This document shows positions 33,691 to 45,341 of a DNA stretch of 64,000 nucleotides, piece by piece. The DNA is taken from contig BSYO01000009.1 in NCBI GenBank assembly GCA_033239525.1, forward strand, positions 11,615,299 to 11,679,298. Direction: 5' to 3'. Position 1 is the stretch's first letter; each line of letters opens with the position of its first letter. Origin of the DNA: Nepenthes gracilis (taxonomy: Eukaryota; Streptophyta; Magnoliopsida; Caryophyllales; Nepenthaceae). The notes under the pieces were generated by a model. It saw nothing but the letters and a program-made list of their open reading frames with translations. It did not search any database and was not told the origin of the DNA. Both the position numbers and the translations under genes were made by a program.

Positions 33691-34112
33691 TTACTTATTT
33701 TTCCCTTGGTTTGTTTTTTTAATAAAATTTTGTTACTTTAGTGCTTAATGTATTATAAATGTACTGGTGATGGAATGAATGAAATTAAGAAGTAATTTGC
33801 TCTCAACTTTCCCCTTCTCTCCCGGTTTCTCCCTCTCTCTTTGTCTCGCTTGTTTTTCCCCTTCTTGGTTTCCCGTCTCTCTCTCTCTCTTTGCCTGCCT
33901 CTTGCTGTTTCTCTTCCTGCATCTTTTCCCTCCCTCTGCCTCCCTTCTACGTTTACTCTCTCTGCATCTCGACATCTCACCACTCCCTTATCTCGGCTTC
34001 TCCACTATCACCTTGGGGTTTGCTCCCCTCACCTCGGTTCTCAGCATCTCGACCGTTTCACCTCTTCTCCCTCCTCTGCTGATCTCCCCTTCCGCCTTCA
34101 ATAACACATTTC
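33672..34112 (+). repeat. Right copy of the imperfect direct repeat (about 440 bp)
   Basis: It matches 30696-31068 with a deletion near 33725 and an extra CT-rich insert (about 33810-33940). ORFs here on both strands (33745-34117) are products of the CT-rich insert and are not genes. Confidence 0.8.
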
Positions 34113-34880
34113 GTTGATTAAATGGGCACACAATTATATGAGTGTCGGGCGGCTCTCAAATTGTTCACGTTCGAGGTTCAATGGGCTAGAGTTGGCCGGA
34201 TCCACAAATCCTGCGAAATAACAACAATGCCAGCGAATCGTGAGCATTGAGGAGGAAGAGAAAGATTAGATGATGCGGGGAAACCAGCCAACATTGAAAA
34301 CTAGGGGAGAGCTGGAGCCATCAAATACACAACCTGCTCCGGGAGAGAAGAGCGTCGGGAACAGCTACTTGGGCCACGGATAGGGACTTTAGCATGGCGC
34401 GCCTTCTATCTCTTTCGTTTATTAGATTAAAAAAAATCTCATAAGATAATGTTTAAATTTTAAAAAATTACTTAACTAGTTATTTTATTATATTTTTTAT
34501 TATTAGGTTAAATATTACTTTTAAAGAAAAATATTAAAAATATGACATATAATTTTTTTCATGTCCTATAATCTTCATAATTAAATTTTTATTCGATAAG
34601 GAGATACATGCTCTAAAACCCACAAACATCTGCCAGCCGTATGGCTTGGAAAATATGAAGAGTAAAAGAACTTTAAAAGTGCAAGGGTCACTGCCCAATA
34701 ACCTGACCTTAACCTTTATGTCGTGGCACTATATAAAATTTATTAACATAAACTAGTAAGGTTATTGTGCAAGGATTGATTCGAAAATCTTTTTAGCAGG
34801 GTCAATGCATAATGCGTGTTGTTCATTTTTATTTTTTAAAATAAAAATATATATAAATAAAATAATTAAATGTAATAGAA
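34113..34880. other. Spacer without recognisable gene
   Basis: Mixed-composition sequence to about 34420, then AT-rich. I see no coding motif or repeat terminus that I can support. Confidence 0.5.
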
Positions 34881-34889
34881 AAATTGTTA

Positions 34890-36250
34890 AACTTTTATTA
34901 ATAAAAAATATAATTTTTTTCACAGAGGTTTCATATCTTGAAAATAATATATGATAGTATCATTATTAATATTATCAAATACATACTTCGTTATATGTCC
35001 GACTAAACATTCATTTCAAAATTCATCACTCATTTGATTATGTATGTTAGTCTTAATAATATTTATTGTTGGGAACACACTCTTCAATATTGTAGAATTA
35101 ATGCCAATTTCAAGAATAGAAATAATTAGATATATATTATGTTTGTTGTTCCCACTAACTCTGTAAAAAGATCTTGAAACTCCGTCACAAAATTTTTGAA
35201 CTTAATGAATATCAAAAATATAATTTCAAAGTTGATAACAAAATGCCAAATGGTCAACGTTAGAAAATTTACTTGGATAAAATTGAGCTAATTTAACCAA
35301 CTTCTGCATGTTTAAAGCATAATATGAGTCAATAAAATCCAAGCATGTCACATAAATAAGCAACTCGATATTTCCTTTATTAATATGTTTTTTAAGCTCT
35401 TGAAGTTGCATATTGACTATAATGTATAGTAATTTTACACAATACCCATGTAAATTTGTGATTTCAAATACATTATATTGTGATTTTCTTAAAATAATAA
35501 ATAAATTATTCATTTTTAAAAATAAAATTTTATATTTATTACGTAATATAGAAGTGTTAAAAAAAAAAATTTCATCTTTTATCTGTCATATATTATAGCC
35601 ATTGCTTAGTCTTCTTGACAAGTAGCATTGCATTGCAATATTTTGATCTTTCTTCTACAAAACAACATTTAACTTGCTTTGTGATTGCTAATTTTCATCA
35701 TAATTAATATAAGTTAAAATCAAATATTTGCAAACAATTTTGTAAATGGTGCACTTTGACTATTTGTTTTGAATATGTACTATCTCTTATAAATTTTTTT
35801 AGCACATCAATTATAGAAGAAAATAAGACAATAAAATTTGTAAGTATTCTATAATGAGTTCCCTATGCGTATTATCAAGCCTTTGAAAAGTAGTTACTTG
35901 ATTCAACCATTTTTAATTTTAAGTTTATCACTACTTATGGACTTTAAAATTTTTTAGTTTATTTTTCTCAAAATTCATTATAACACTTACAAAAAACGTC
36001 AATCACATTTAATAATTATGAAACCAAATTAAAGAAATTAACAACATCATCGTGATTTTTAGCAATAGTTATGAAAGTGAATTGAAGTTGATGGGTAAAA
36101 AAATTGATATAATATGTTGATTTTGGGACAACATAAACCCAATCAATAACTACAAGCCCTTGCAAATGCATAGGAAAATGCTAGTATGCATCATATACCG
36201 TCATCAATAATAATAGAGACATAATTTTTAAAAATAATCTCTTAGAACTA
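34890..36250 (-). pseudogene. hAT-family transposase remnant (TTF/ZMYM1-like type)
   Basis: Minus-strand blocks in N-to-C order: KSTYYINFFTHQLQFTFITI, HDDVVNFFNLV and FCKCYNEF near 36160-35960; SSIIDVLKKFIRDSTYSKQ near 35830; LHGYCVKLLYIIVNMQLQEL, ELLIYVTCLDFIDSYYALNM, QKLVKLAQFYPSKFSNVDHL (35513-35226); then FPTINIIKTNIHNQMSDEF, NECLVGHITKYVFDNINNDT and FQDMKPL (35090-34915), the C-terminal dimerisation domain (usual ERAFSAMNIVKT-LRNRM-DE). The usual VERAFS is damaged. Stops and frameshifts are frequent. I did not find terminal inverted repeats or an 8-bp TSD. Confidence 0.8.
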
Positions 36251-37436
36251 AAAAAGTCTAAAGAAATAATGATCACCAACAACTCCAACATTAGAAATCT
36301 AAGCTTGGAGATACTCGGCATGCAAACAACTCTACAAAACTTGATTACGAACTAGCTCTATGCATCTTGAACTAATTTGGGGTCAAGAAAAATATAAAGA
36401 ATGAATCAAATATTTAACAATTAACAATATCAAACAACATTATAATATCAATATAAAAGCAATATTAAATAAATTTTGAATTAGTCAATAACAATGGCTA
36501 TAAAAGTAATAAATATAACAATAATAGTGAGTACGATAATATTACTTGAGAACTCTGTAACTCAATTATAGCATAACTCAAATACAAACTCAACAACAAT
36601 TAGATTCCTCGAATCTGAATGACAATAAGAATGATATAAATTTTCTAAATTCGAATATCAATAAAAATGATTTGAATTTCCTAAATCCGGATAATAAAAT
36701 GACTTGGATTCATTGAATCCAAACCATAACAATAAAAATTTTATCAAATCTAGATATCAATAAGATCAAACTCAAGAAATGATATTAATAAATAACAATA
36801 GAGACATAATCTCAATAAATAATCTCGATATCCCTAAGAATATCAATCAAATTTCAATGAATTTGTATCGATATAATACAAGATCTCAAAGTATTCTAAA
36901 TATTAAGATCTTCCTTTAAATTTTTAAAAAATCTAATTGAATATAAGGTTATAACTATAAGAGAGAACAAAATTCCTATGGATCTCATTCCGTCACTGTG
37001 CACTAAAGACAATATATTTACATTTTCAACAATTAGATAAGTTTCATGAGGTTGCCAACATTCATGTTATCATAGATATCAATTCAATACAATAATTACA
37101 AGATTATAAGTATTCATTCACAAAATAAAGACTTACAACCTCAAATATATTGAATAAATGTTAGATAATTGTAAACTGTACTATAGTTTTGTAGATTTTA
37201 TATTATTTAATATTATATTATTTTTATATAATTTTTTCTACCAAACAAAAGAATAAACAAGAAGTAGAATAACAAGGAATGCGGATATCCATCGAGTTAA
37301 GAAAAAGCTATCCATAGATGTTTGTACAAGAATACATTCTTACTTCTCTAAATGGATAACTTTTATTCTATAAAAACCAACTCAAGGTTATCTAGCTCAT
37401 AATCATCCTTAAACACCTCTAGTATGCATTTACATT
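36251..37436. other. AT-rich spacer
   Basis: I see nothing I can name here; short repeats such as TCTAAATTCGAATATCAATAA-like words near 36600-36780 recur loosely. The last five bases (ACATT) are the left TSD of element A. Confidence 0.5.
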
Positions 37437-38557
37437 TGATGGGCACACCAAAAATGGGCTGGCCCCGCAAAAGTCAAAGGCCCAAGACGATGGTCAACAC
37501 TTTAACGACCCAATTGGAAAACGGTCCCAAGAGCTGAAAAGCTCAAGGCGGTCAGCACTGGCGTTGACTGTCTGGCGGCCAACTCTCAAACAGACGGTCA
37601 ACTCAAACGTTGACCGTCTGCCTTGTGCGCATTGGGCCCGAAGAAGCTTGCTACATTAATGGGCCTGGCATACTCAGGCCCATAGCCCATCAGGCGATTA
37701 ATAGCTGACGTCCTTCACAAGGGCGGCCAGTATGCACGCTGCCGGTCAACTCGAACGTTGACCGTCCGCGTTTCGCACGTTGGGCCCAAAGGAACCTTTC
37801 TACAGTAACAGGCCTGACTCGTTTAAGCCCACGAATCCTCAAAAGGCCAACAACGATCCTCCAAGGATATTCCACGATCTCGACTCAGACCAAAAAGGAC
37901 ATTAATAAGGTTGGCGCCCTTCAAAGAAGGAAAGCACCAGATCTTCCCAATTCCTTGCCAACCAAGGCACTCCAATGGTAATATGCTGAGGAGGAAAGAA
38001 ACCAACTTGGAAAGTTGTTGGCCGCCTCACAAGGAAACAATCACGCCCACCTTGGCAATTGGCATTCGCTCCGGAGGCGGGCCGGCCCAAGGTGGACAGA
38101 GGAGATCACGCCTTCCAAAGGAAGAAAATCACCCTCTCAGCGATTAAATAAACCCTAGAATCATCATTCTAGGGGGAATTTTGATCTATGATTTCATTGA
38201 GTGCTCTGAGAAATCTGCATTGACTGCCACCTTCATCCTCCAAAAAACCGTAAGGCAACAAGCGGACCCAAACGGCCGTTTACTGCCTTCCCACCTTCCA
38301 GATTCAAGAAGACCTCACGTCTCTCTTACATCTGGATCAAACACTCAAACTTTCTCTCTCTATTTTCGTTTCTTCCTTTTTTCAAGATGTTTTTCCGACT
38401 TATTGTCGGAGTATTTTCGGTGGGACAATTTTCTGCCGAACATGCTGACCTCTTATTCTGTTTAGTGGTGTGTAGGATCTAACTCAGGGAACAGATCCGG
38501 AGCTACGACAAAAGGATCACCCGAATCTGTTCGAAGTTCGGATCCAGAGACACATCA
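37437..38557 (+). repeat. 5' LTR of element A (1121 bp)
   Basis: It starts TGATGGGCACACC and ends AGAGACACATCA. The first 330 bp contain repeated GGTCAAC/GTTGACC words in inverted pairs. Small ORFs in the LTR (37690-38465) are not genes. Confidence 0.93.
37591..37620 (+). promoter_or_regulatory. Inverted W-box pair forming a 12-bp perfect stem in the 5' LTR
   Basis: CAGACGGTCAAC, loop TCAAAC, GTTGACCGTCTG. Each arm holds a TTGACC core, the W-box bound by WRKY factors. A second pair with the same 6-nt spacer lies at 37743-37764 (CGGTCAAC TCGAAC GTTGACCG). The 3' LTR keeps both, with mismatches (near 47153 and 47300). Function in transcription is inferred from the motif only. Confidence 0.6.
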
Positions 38558-38578
38558 TTGGTGCCGTATGTGGGAAGC
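38558..38578 (+). other. Primer-binding site of element A
   Basis: TTGGTGCCGTATGTGGGAAG follows the LTR directly and has the TGG(T/C)GCCG...GTGGGAA form common at this place in Tat-type gypsy elements. I do not assign the tRNA. Confidence 0.75.
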
Positions 38579-38641
38579 GCTTACAAAAGCCTACCACTAA
38601 AATCTGCACGAACTATCTCTCTGTCACCTTCTGATTTTGCA

Positions 38642-39880
38642 ATGGTGAACACGAGAGCCCAAGCTAGCGACCCCGCTAGAGACACTGCTAACTCCGATCA
38701 GGACCACGCTGCAGGTGCCATGGTCAACGGGGCCACGGGCAGAGTTCCACAGCCTTACTTTCAGCAACTGGTGGAGGAGATGCAGGCCAACAATCGCCTG
38801 CTTTAGCTACTTTGCACGCAAAACGAGCAACGACAACAAGTGGCTCCACCAGCAGCCATTCCTACTCCTGCCACCAAAAGGGGTGGCCAGAGGAAGAAAA
38901 AGCCAGCCAAGAGGCCCGAAAAGACTGGAGACAATCTGGCTCCAGCATCCTCCCGCGTTCCTGGCCAGAACAGGCCTATGGAACGCTCCGGGAGTACATC
39001 TCCTCCAGAGAGCCCAGAAAGAAGAAATTCCCGATACTCTCGGGCAGAAGACAACCACGCAATCCAGGAGCGAGCCTCGGGATCGCCCGATCCACCGGAG
39101 GCAAGCATGACCCACAGGGCCGAACCGCCAGAGACAAGACAGAGTTGAGGGATTACCTCAACTCCAAACGATCAGCAAACGTCACCCGTACCGATCCACG
39201 GGTGGCGGAGGCCAGAAGGATCCTCCGAATCACAGAAGAGATGAAGCTGGGCAGTTTCATCTCTGCGCTTACTTTCGGTGACTTTTTCAAGCACTTTGCC
39301 CACAAGAATCCTCAAACCTTCCGCAATGCGGAATCCATCACCAGGGCCTATGTTGCAGCAGAAGAGGCCACCGAGGAAAAACGTCCAGAGTGGGCGATCA
39401 GCCTCGGCCATTCCCTGGTGAAGGGAAGAGAAAGTACAGCGGTGGAGAACACTCCCGCCAGAAGTAGTGCCAGACTGGGCCCCCAGAACTCAGAGACTAT
39501 GGGCCCACCAGTTTCACTCCTCTGGCAGATACACGCACCAACGTCCTCATGCAGATCCGTGGAGAAAAATTCCTGAAATGGCCCAAACCGCTGAAGAAAG
39601 ACTCAGAAACCGGTGAAAATTGTGACTTCCATCGCTCTCTGCCGGCCATTCAATGAGAGGACGCAAGACATTGCGTAGGGAAATCGAGGACCCTGATTCG
39701 CAGAGGACACTTCACGAAGTTTGTTAGAGGTTCTCGACGTAACTCGGGGCGGCCGATGAAGAGGAGCGGAGAGCGAACACCTCCTAACAGGGATTACGAC
39801 AGAATGGTTAACATGGTCACCACCCGACCTGCCAAGAGCCCGACGGACAGCAAGGAGCAGCAGACTGGGAGGAAGAAGTA
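38642..39880 (+). pseudogene. gag of element A (broken, centre deleted)
   Basis: It starts MVNTRAQASDPARD at 38642 and is stopped by TAG at 38804 in a context where Gln is expected (LL*LL). The same frame continues to 39148 through a Lys/Pro-rich part, then a frameshift leads to GSFISALTFGDFFKHFAHKNPQTF and AYVAAEEATEEKRPEW (about 39250-39395), the C-terminal gag helices. CDFHRSL and RRGHFTKFVRGSRR (39623-39740) are the remnant of the zinc-knuckle region. The usual central gag domain with its PF-x-F-G-x-DP block is missing. Confidence 0.75.
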
Positions 39881-39932
39881 GCGCACAGTAGCTAATGCCA
39901 TTAGCTTCGGTGATAGTGACTCAAATCATGTA

Positions 39933-40514
39933 ATGTCCCCCCATGCTAACCCCCTTGTTATATCAAAGATTTTCGTTTGGATGGTACTTAGGACTAAATT
40001 TAAACGAGTCTTTATCGATAATAAAAGTTTAAAAGATTTATTTTACTTGGATGCCTTCTTTAAGTTAGGCCTAAAAAAGAACCAACTTAGACCGGTCGAA
40101 GGCCAGTTATACGGCCTTAACAACGAACCAGTACCCATTCAAGGGACTATTCAATTGGAAGTTACCTTAGGGACGTATCCAAGGACAGCAAGTTGCACAC
40201 TTACCTTCCTGGTGATCGACCTACCCTCAGTATACAACGCTATACTGGGCAGACCTTGCCTGACGGCATTCGGGGCAGTTACCTTGATTCCGCACCTCAA
40301 AATAAAGTTTCCAACACCCTACGGTGTTGGGGAGGTGTTAGGCGACCAAATAATTGGGCTGACATGCTACATGTCCCAGATTGTCCCTAGCGGCAACATT
40401 AGCACGGTAGGAGAACTCGATTACCGAGACGAGACCACCCTGCAACAGGCGCAGGCCGGTGAAGCCACAGATCTGGTCCCACTAAATCCGAAGGAACCGA
40501 AAAAGTTTGTGTAG
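39933..40514 (+). pseudogene. Aspartic protease region of element A
   Basis: 193 open codons include KRVFIDNKSLKDLFYLDAF, PVEGQLYGLNNEPVPIQGTI, LTFLVIDLPSVYNAILGRP and LIPHLKIKFPTPYGVGEV. These match Tat protease (RVLVDNGSSADILY, FSGE-V-PEGTI, VDRPSAYNAILGRPAL, HLKMKFPT). The catalytic D-N/T-G has become D-N-K, so the protease should be dead. The tail (DETTLQQAQAGEATDLVPLN) leads into the RT linker, as in element B. Confidence 0.85.
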
Positions 40515-41340
40515 ATTGGCGGCTCACTCACTGGCACACTGCGTACAGAATCGACGTTCTGCCGCAACTAACGCCGACATATTTGCATGGACTTCCGCCC
40601 GACATGCCTCGGATTTCTGGGGTGAGGTGATGGTCCACAAGTTGGGCCTTGATCGGACCGAAGCCGGTCGTGCGCGGAGAAACCATTCCACAGAGAAGCT
40701 GATCGCTATCCGAGAGGAGGTGAAAAAGCTACTGGACGCTGGGTTTATTAGAGAAGTCCAGTAGCCGGATTGTCTCTCAAATAAACCCTGCCCGAAAGAT
40801 AGTTTCTTCCTGCTCAGGATCGACTTACTGGTTGACTCCATGGCTGGACATGAGCTGCTCAGCTTCATGGACGCCTATTCAGGTTACAAACCATTCGAAT
40901 GAGTCCTAAGACGAGGAGCATACCTGTTCATGACAAACCATGGCACCTATCACTATAAAGTGATGCCCTTCGACTAAAAACGTTGGAGTAACTTAATGAT
41001 CGCTCAACAAGATGTTCGAAAAGCAAATTGGTCGCAACATGGAGGTCTACGTCGACGACATACTTGTCAAGAGCGTGGTCACTGGCGACCACATACGTGA
41101 CTGAAGAATCATTTGAGGTGCTCCGCCAAAGACCTAATGAAACCGAATCCAGCCAAGCACGCCTTGGGGGTAGCCTCCGGAAGTTCTTGGTTTCATCGTC
41201 TCCCACGGGGATCGAGGCAAACCTAAAAGATCAAGGCCTCGCCGACATGGCTCCCCACGGAACGCCAAAGACGCCCGATTGACTAAGCGGCCGGTGACTT
41301 TGTCCGCTTCCTCGCGGTTCAGTGACAAGTACCTGACCCT
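40515..41340 (+). pseudogene. Reverse transcriptase region of element A
   Basis: Several frames are needed: PREEVKKLLDAGFIREVQ-like (40690-40764), RIDLLVDSMAGHELLSFMDA and YSGYK (40817-40890), FMTNHGTYHYKVMPFD (40930-40976), MFEKQIGRNMEVYVDDILVK (about 41012-41075), EVLRQ...NPAKHALGVASG. YVDD at 41048-41059 is intact, but stops and frameshifts break the rest, and the CVDFTDLN block is missing. Confidence 0.85.
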
Positions 41341-41529
41341 TTTTTAAAGCTTCGAGAGGGATGAAATCCAACGGATTCCCGGTGGATGGTTGATCCAGTC
41401 CGCCTTCAATGAATTGAAGCAAGATGTCTGGCCAGCCCGCCACTACTAGCGTCACCTAAAGACGGGAGGAGCTGTACCTTTATTTTTGTTGTCGGAAGTG
41501 TCCCTCGCCTCCGTCCTCGTGCAGAATGA

Positions 41530-42330
41530 ACTGATATCAAAGCATGGGTCTACTATGTAAGCAAAACATTGACCGGCCCAGAGATGCGTTATCCACACGC
41601 TGAAAAAATGGCCATAGCACTTATCTTCGCAGCGTGAAAATTGAGGCCATACTTTCAGGCGCATCGCATAGTGGTCCTTACTGACCAGCCGCTGAAAGGC
41701 ATACTCCAGAAACCAGACGTTTCAGGACGGCTGGTTAAGTGGGCAATCGGATTGGGAGAGTTCGACATCGAATTCAGGCCCAGACCTACCATAAAAGCGT
41801 AGGCTCTGGCTGACTTCATTGTTGAGACCACGACCCTAATTCACGAGGAGCAGCCCGCAGAAAACGTAGAACAGCCCGAAGAGGTCCCAGAATGGACACT
41901 CCACGTTGACAGATCATCCACGGATAGTGGCAACGGAGCAGGGGTGGTCCTTACGACCCCTGATGGATTCGAGATCAAGTATTCCCTAAAACTTGACTTC
42001 CCGGCGACCAACAACGTTGCCGAGTACGAAGCCCTACTAGCTGGCTTACGATTAGCAAAAGAGTGCTCAGCCAAGAGGTTATCGATTTACAGCGACTCCG
42101 AACTAATCGTCAACCAGGTTAATTGGGGCTTCGGGGCAAACAACCATTCCTTGGCCAAGTACCTGGTAAAGGCAAGGGAGGCCATCCAGGGTTTCGACAA
42201 ACTGACCCTGGTTCACGTTCCTCGAACCGAGAACTGGAAGGCAGACCGGTTGGCTAGAGACGCTGCTGTCGAAAACCCAGAACAATATTCGAGGGACATG
42301 CAGGAGATCCTGAATGCTCCCAGATAGAGA
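41530..42330 (+). pseudogene. RNase H and second RNase H-like domain of element A
   Basis: First part: VYYVSKTLTGPEMRYPHAEK, RPYFQAHRIVVLTDQPLKGI, GRLVKWAIGLGEFDIEFRPR (41545-41800). Second part, open from 41810 apart from one stop: EWTLHVDRSS, SLKLDFPATNNVAEYEALLA, KRLSIYSDSELIVNQVN, RTENWKADRLARDA (to 42325). The D, E, D and D of the second domain are all present. A tandem RNase H arrangement is typical of Tat elements. Confidence 0.88.
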
Positions 42331-42444
42331 AACAGAGGCAATGCGGATTTCTCGAGACGTAAAACGGGATGACGCCCTACCTTAGATACTGGGCCGACGG
42401 ATCACTACCAGGACGCCAAAAGGGCCAAGCGAATTAAAAGACAA

Positions 42445-43597
42445 TTGGCCGGGTACACGATGAGTCGATGGGCGGCTGTATCGCCGCGATACTCAACACC
42501 GTACCTCCGCTGTCTATCTCCCGAGGAAGCCGACTATGCACTGGGCGAAGTTCACCTCTGGATTTGTGGATCACACGTAGGCGGGAAAAACCTAGCCTTC
42601 AAGATCATGCGACAGGGCTATTATTGGCCCTCGATGAAGAAGGACGCGCTAAAGTTTGTGAAGAAATGTGAAAGCTGCCAGCTTCACGGCAACCTTCACC
42701 ACCAGCCGTTCGCTGACCTGAAGTCACTTCAGGCCCCATGGCCCTTCGCGCAATGGGGGCTCGCTATTTTCGGCCTGTTTCCCATTGCCACGGGGCAAAG
42801 GAAGTTTATCATCGCGGGCATCGACTACTTCACCAAGTGGGTCGAAGCTGTCCCGCTGGCAAAAATCACGGAACACAATGCGTTGGAATTTCTTCGCCAG
42901 AACATTGTCTGCAGGTTTGGCATCCCAGAGGTCGTGGTGACCGAAAATGGGACCCAATTCACGGAAAAATGCTTCACCAGGTATTGCACCAGCCTTGGGA
43001 TCAAGGTGGTCCACGCTTCGATGGCATACCCCTAGGCCAACGGGCAGGTGGAGGTCACGAACCGTAGCTACTCCATGGGTTAAAGACTAAATCGAGGAGG
43101 ACGGGGCTCTGGCTGACGAGCTACCATCCGTCCTCTAGTCTTATCGAACAACACCGAAGGAACCAACGCGCAAGACACCCTTCAGCCTCTGTTACGGGAC
43201 TGAGGCAGTAATCCCCGTCGAAATTGGGCTTCCAAGTCTCAGGGTGGAGTCTTTCGACCCACAGACTAACTCCTAGAAGATCAGGGAGCACTTAGACTTG
43301 CTAGAGGAAGCCCACGACGACGCCAAAATACGGACAGCAGCGTACCAACACCAAGTTGTCCGGTACTACAATAGAAAGGTGAAAGCCCGGCAGTTCGACA
43401 TTGGGGATTTGGTCCTACGAGGCATCAATGCCACAGGCAAGCTAGCCGGCCTCAACAAGCTCTCTCCCAACTGGGAAGGACCTTTCCTTGTCTCCGCCAT
43501 CCTGCGAAACGGAGCGTACAAGCTCCGAAACCAGGACGGAAAGTTGGTCCTACGAACATGGAACGCAACCCACCTCAAGCAATACTTCCAATAGGAC
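42445..43597 (+). pseudogene. Integrase of element A, catalytic triad lost
   Basis: HHCC finger: EVHLWICGSHVGG and CESCQLHG (42547-42690). Core: AQWGLAIFGLFP where WGIDILGP is usual, so the first Asp is Ala (codon 42763-42765); FIIAGIDYFTKWVEAVPL; VVVTENGTQF where DNG is usual, second Asp to Glu (42943-42945); then a TAG at 43033 before ANGQVEVTNR, which keeps the Glu. After frameshifts, 43298-43594 gives VKARQFDIGDLVLRGI, LSPNWEGPFLVSAIL and RTWNATHLKQYF, the C-terminal domain ending pol. Confidence 0.88.
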
Positions 43598-43780
43598 CCA
43601 GGTACGCACTCACCCACTTATGCGCATTCATTCGCATGCTTGTTTTAATTCGGCAAAATAAGAGGTTTACTTAGCATATAGAATCCTAGGCTGTGGTGCA
43701 AACATATGAACGTGTTTGCTCAGCATTTACCCGACCTAGACTTGCCCTAAGTCGGGAGGGTCTTCACCCTCTCATTAAAC

Positions 43781-44013
43781 CCTAGTCATCTAGGTGGCCC
43801 AGGAGTGGTCTGAAACCCTGGTCATCCAGGTGGCCCGTAAGTGGTCTTAAACCCTAGTCATCTAGGTGGCCCATTAGCGATCTGAAACCCTGGTCATCTA
43901 GGTGGCCCATGAACGGTCTGAAACCTTGGTCATCCAAGTGGCCCATGAGCGGTCTAAAATCTCGGTCATCCGAGCGGCCCAATAGTGGTCATACTAAACC
44001 TTGGTCATCCAAG
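43781..44013 (+). repeat. 36-bp tandem array of seven TCAT-loop hairpins after pol in element A
   Basis: Hairpins start at 43781, 43817, 43853, 43889, 43925, 43961 and 44000 (last spacing 39). Each is a 5-bp stem with TCAT loop, followed by TGGCCC-like sequence: CCTAG/CTAGG, CCTGG/CCAGG, CCTAG/CTAGG, CCTGG/CTAGG, CTTGG/CCAAG, CTCGG/CCGAG, CTTGG/CCAAG. Stem positions 2, 3 and 4 change on both arms together; one unit has a G-T wobble. The array begins about 185 bp after the pol stop. Confidence 0.9.
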
Positions 44014-44099
44014 TGGCCTGACAGTGGTCTAAAAACCTTAGGGGGCAAATATGGCACACGTGACGACCTCCTCTCGGGGAGCAGCAACGTCAGTCAACG

Positions 44100-45330
44100 A
44101 CGGTCGAAGGGAGAAACATTCTTTCTCCAACATTGGCTGCCCAAGTCATCACTTGCACGGCGCCACCAAGCTAGTTAATACAACCGCCTACCCAGCTTAA
44201 GGATCTTATTCATTAGGCAGCCAGCCAATCAGGTTGGCTGCCCCACGCACTAGCCTTCTCAACGAAAGGGTAGCGTGATCGAACATGATGGCGAAGCCGT
44301 TTCCTTCTCCAACGCCGACCGCCCAAGTTTCCACTTGACAAAGACCGCAATGCCGGGTTAACGCAACTACCGCCAAGCCTAGGGACTCGCCTCCTAGGCA
44401 ACCAAGCACGGTCACCGGCCAACCAGTTGGCCGCCAAGGCAATGATCACACAAACACAAAAAAACAATAAGGAGAATGGATATCAAATTGAAAAGAACTT
44501 CCATTTTATTGCTCCAAAAGTAAGGTACAATGTACATAAATCCCAAAAGTACAAAAGGCTACAAAGGCGGCAAACCACCCCGGGCCGCTCCTGGGGCTCT
44601 CCCACCAAGTCTTCCTACGCTCACACGCGGTTACTTCGGGTTGATAAGCTCGCTTGGGAAGTCGATCGACTAACCCGCAATGCGCCGTCCAATGTTGAGC
44701 CCTCTAACAGTCAAGGGCGTAAGGCGCCTCCAATCCCATGGAGGCCGATCCGAGTGGCCAACTCGTTCTCGAGGTCATGCGGCTCATTTAAGAAGGCGCT
44801 TTATTGCTCACCTTAAGTCAATCCTCCTCCTCCTTCAAGCGAGCAACCTGGCCCTAACCCAAAGATTCTGCCCCGCCTCCACGCCCGCCATGACAGCCAC
44901 CAGAGAGTGGGTCCGCCGCCACGAGCTCCCCCTCCGCAGGCAGCCTAACTGGCCTCCAAAGCAGGTGATCTCGCCGCCCCGATCCGCAATGATGCGATCA
45001 TGTTGCTCCACTTCCTGGGAGAAGGCTGAGATCAACCTTCTTGACTGCACAACACAAAAACAAAGTGTGAGTTACAAACACAATGAAGAAAGAAATACAA
45101 GGTAGCCATTGCAGAAGTCATACCTCATAAGTCTTCTTGAAGGGCCTCACAGGCCTGGATTCTAGGCCTGGTCCAGTTGGCGGTGGAATAGGGGATGATG
45201 AGTTAGGAGCATCCTCTTACGCGGAACACACCACTGCTTCATTCAAAATACGGTCCAGAAACTCATCATCATCAACAGCAGTGGGCGGGCTCTCTCTTTG
45301 GCCTCTCGAGATCAGGCCGCAAGAGCTTCT
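44100..45330. other. 3' non-coding region of element A between hairpin array and antisense ORF
   Basis: About 44125-44245 and 44320-44435 are two diverged copies of one unit (GCCCAAGT...CACTTG, ...CTAGGCA/TTAGGCAGCC, ...GGTTGGC(T/C)GCC). From 45100 down to about 44830, the minus strand reads LISAFSQEVEQHDRI..., probably the coiled C-terminal end of the antisense ORF after a frameshift. Plus-strand frames here show no motif. Confidence 0.5.
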
Positions 45331-45341
45331 TTCCCTCGCTA

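Noticed and set aside
30696..34112. Complete LTR retrotransposon with gene capture
   Set aside because: The direct repeats lack a clear CA terminus, a primer site, a polypurine tract and a convincing TSD, so I leave it as a repeat-bracketed block.
33745..34117. Five overlapping frames on both strands
   Set aside because: They arise from a CT-rich insert in the right direct repeat; no family match and no conservation in the left copy.
43909..44178. Plus-strand frame with repeated GLK-WSSKWP-type units
   Set aside because: It is the translation of the 36-bp hairpin array, which changes by paired stem substitutions rather than by codons.
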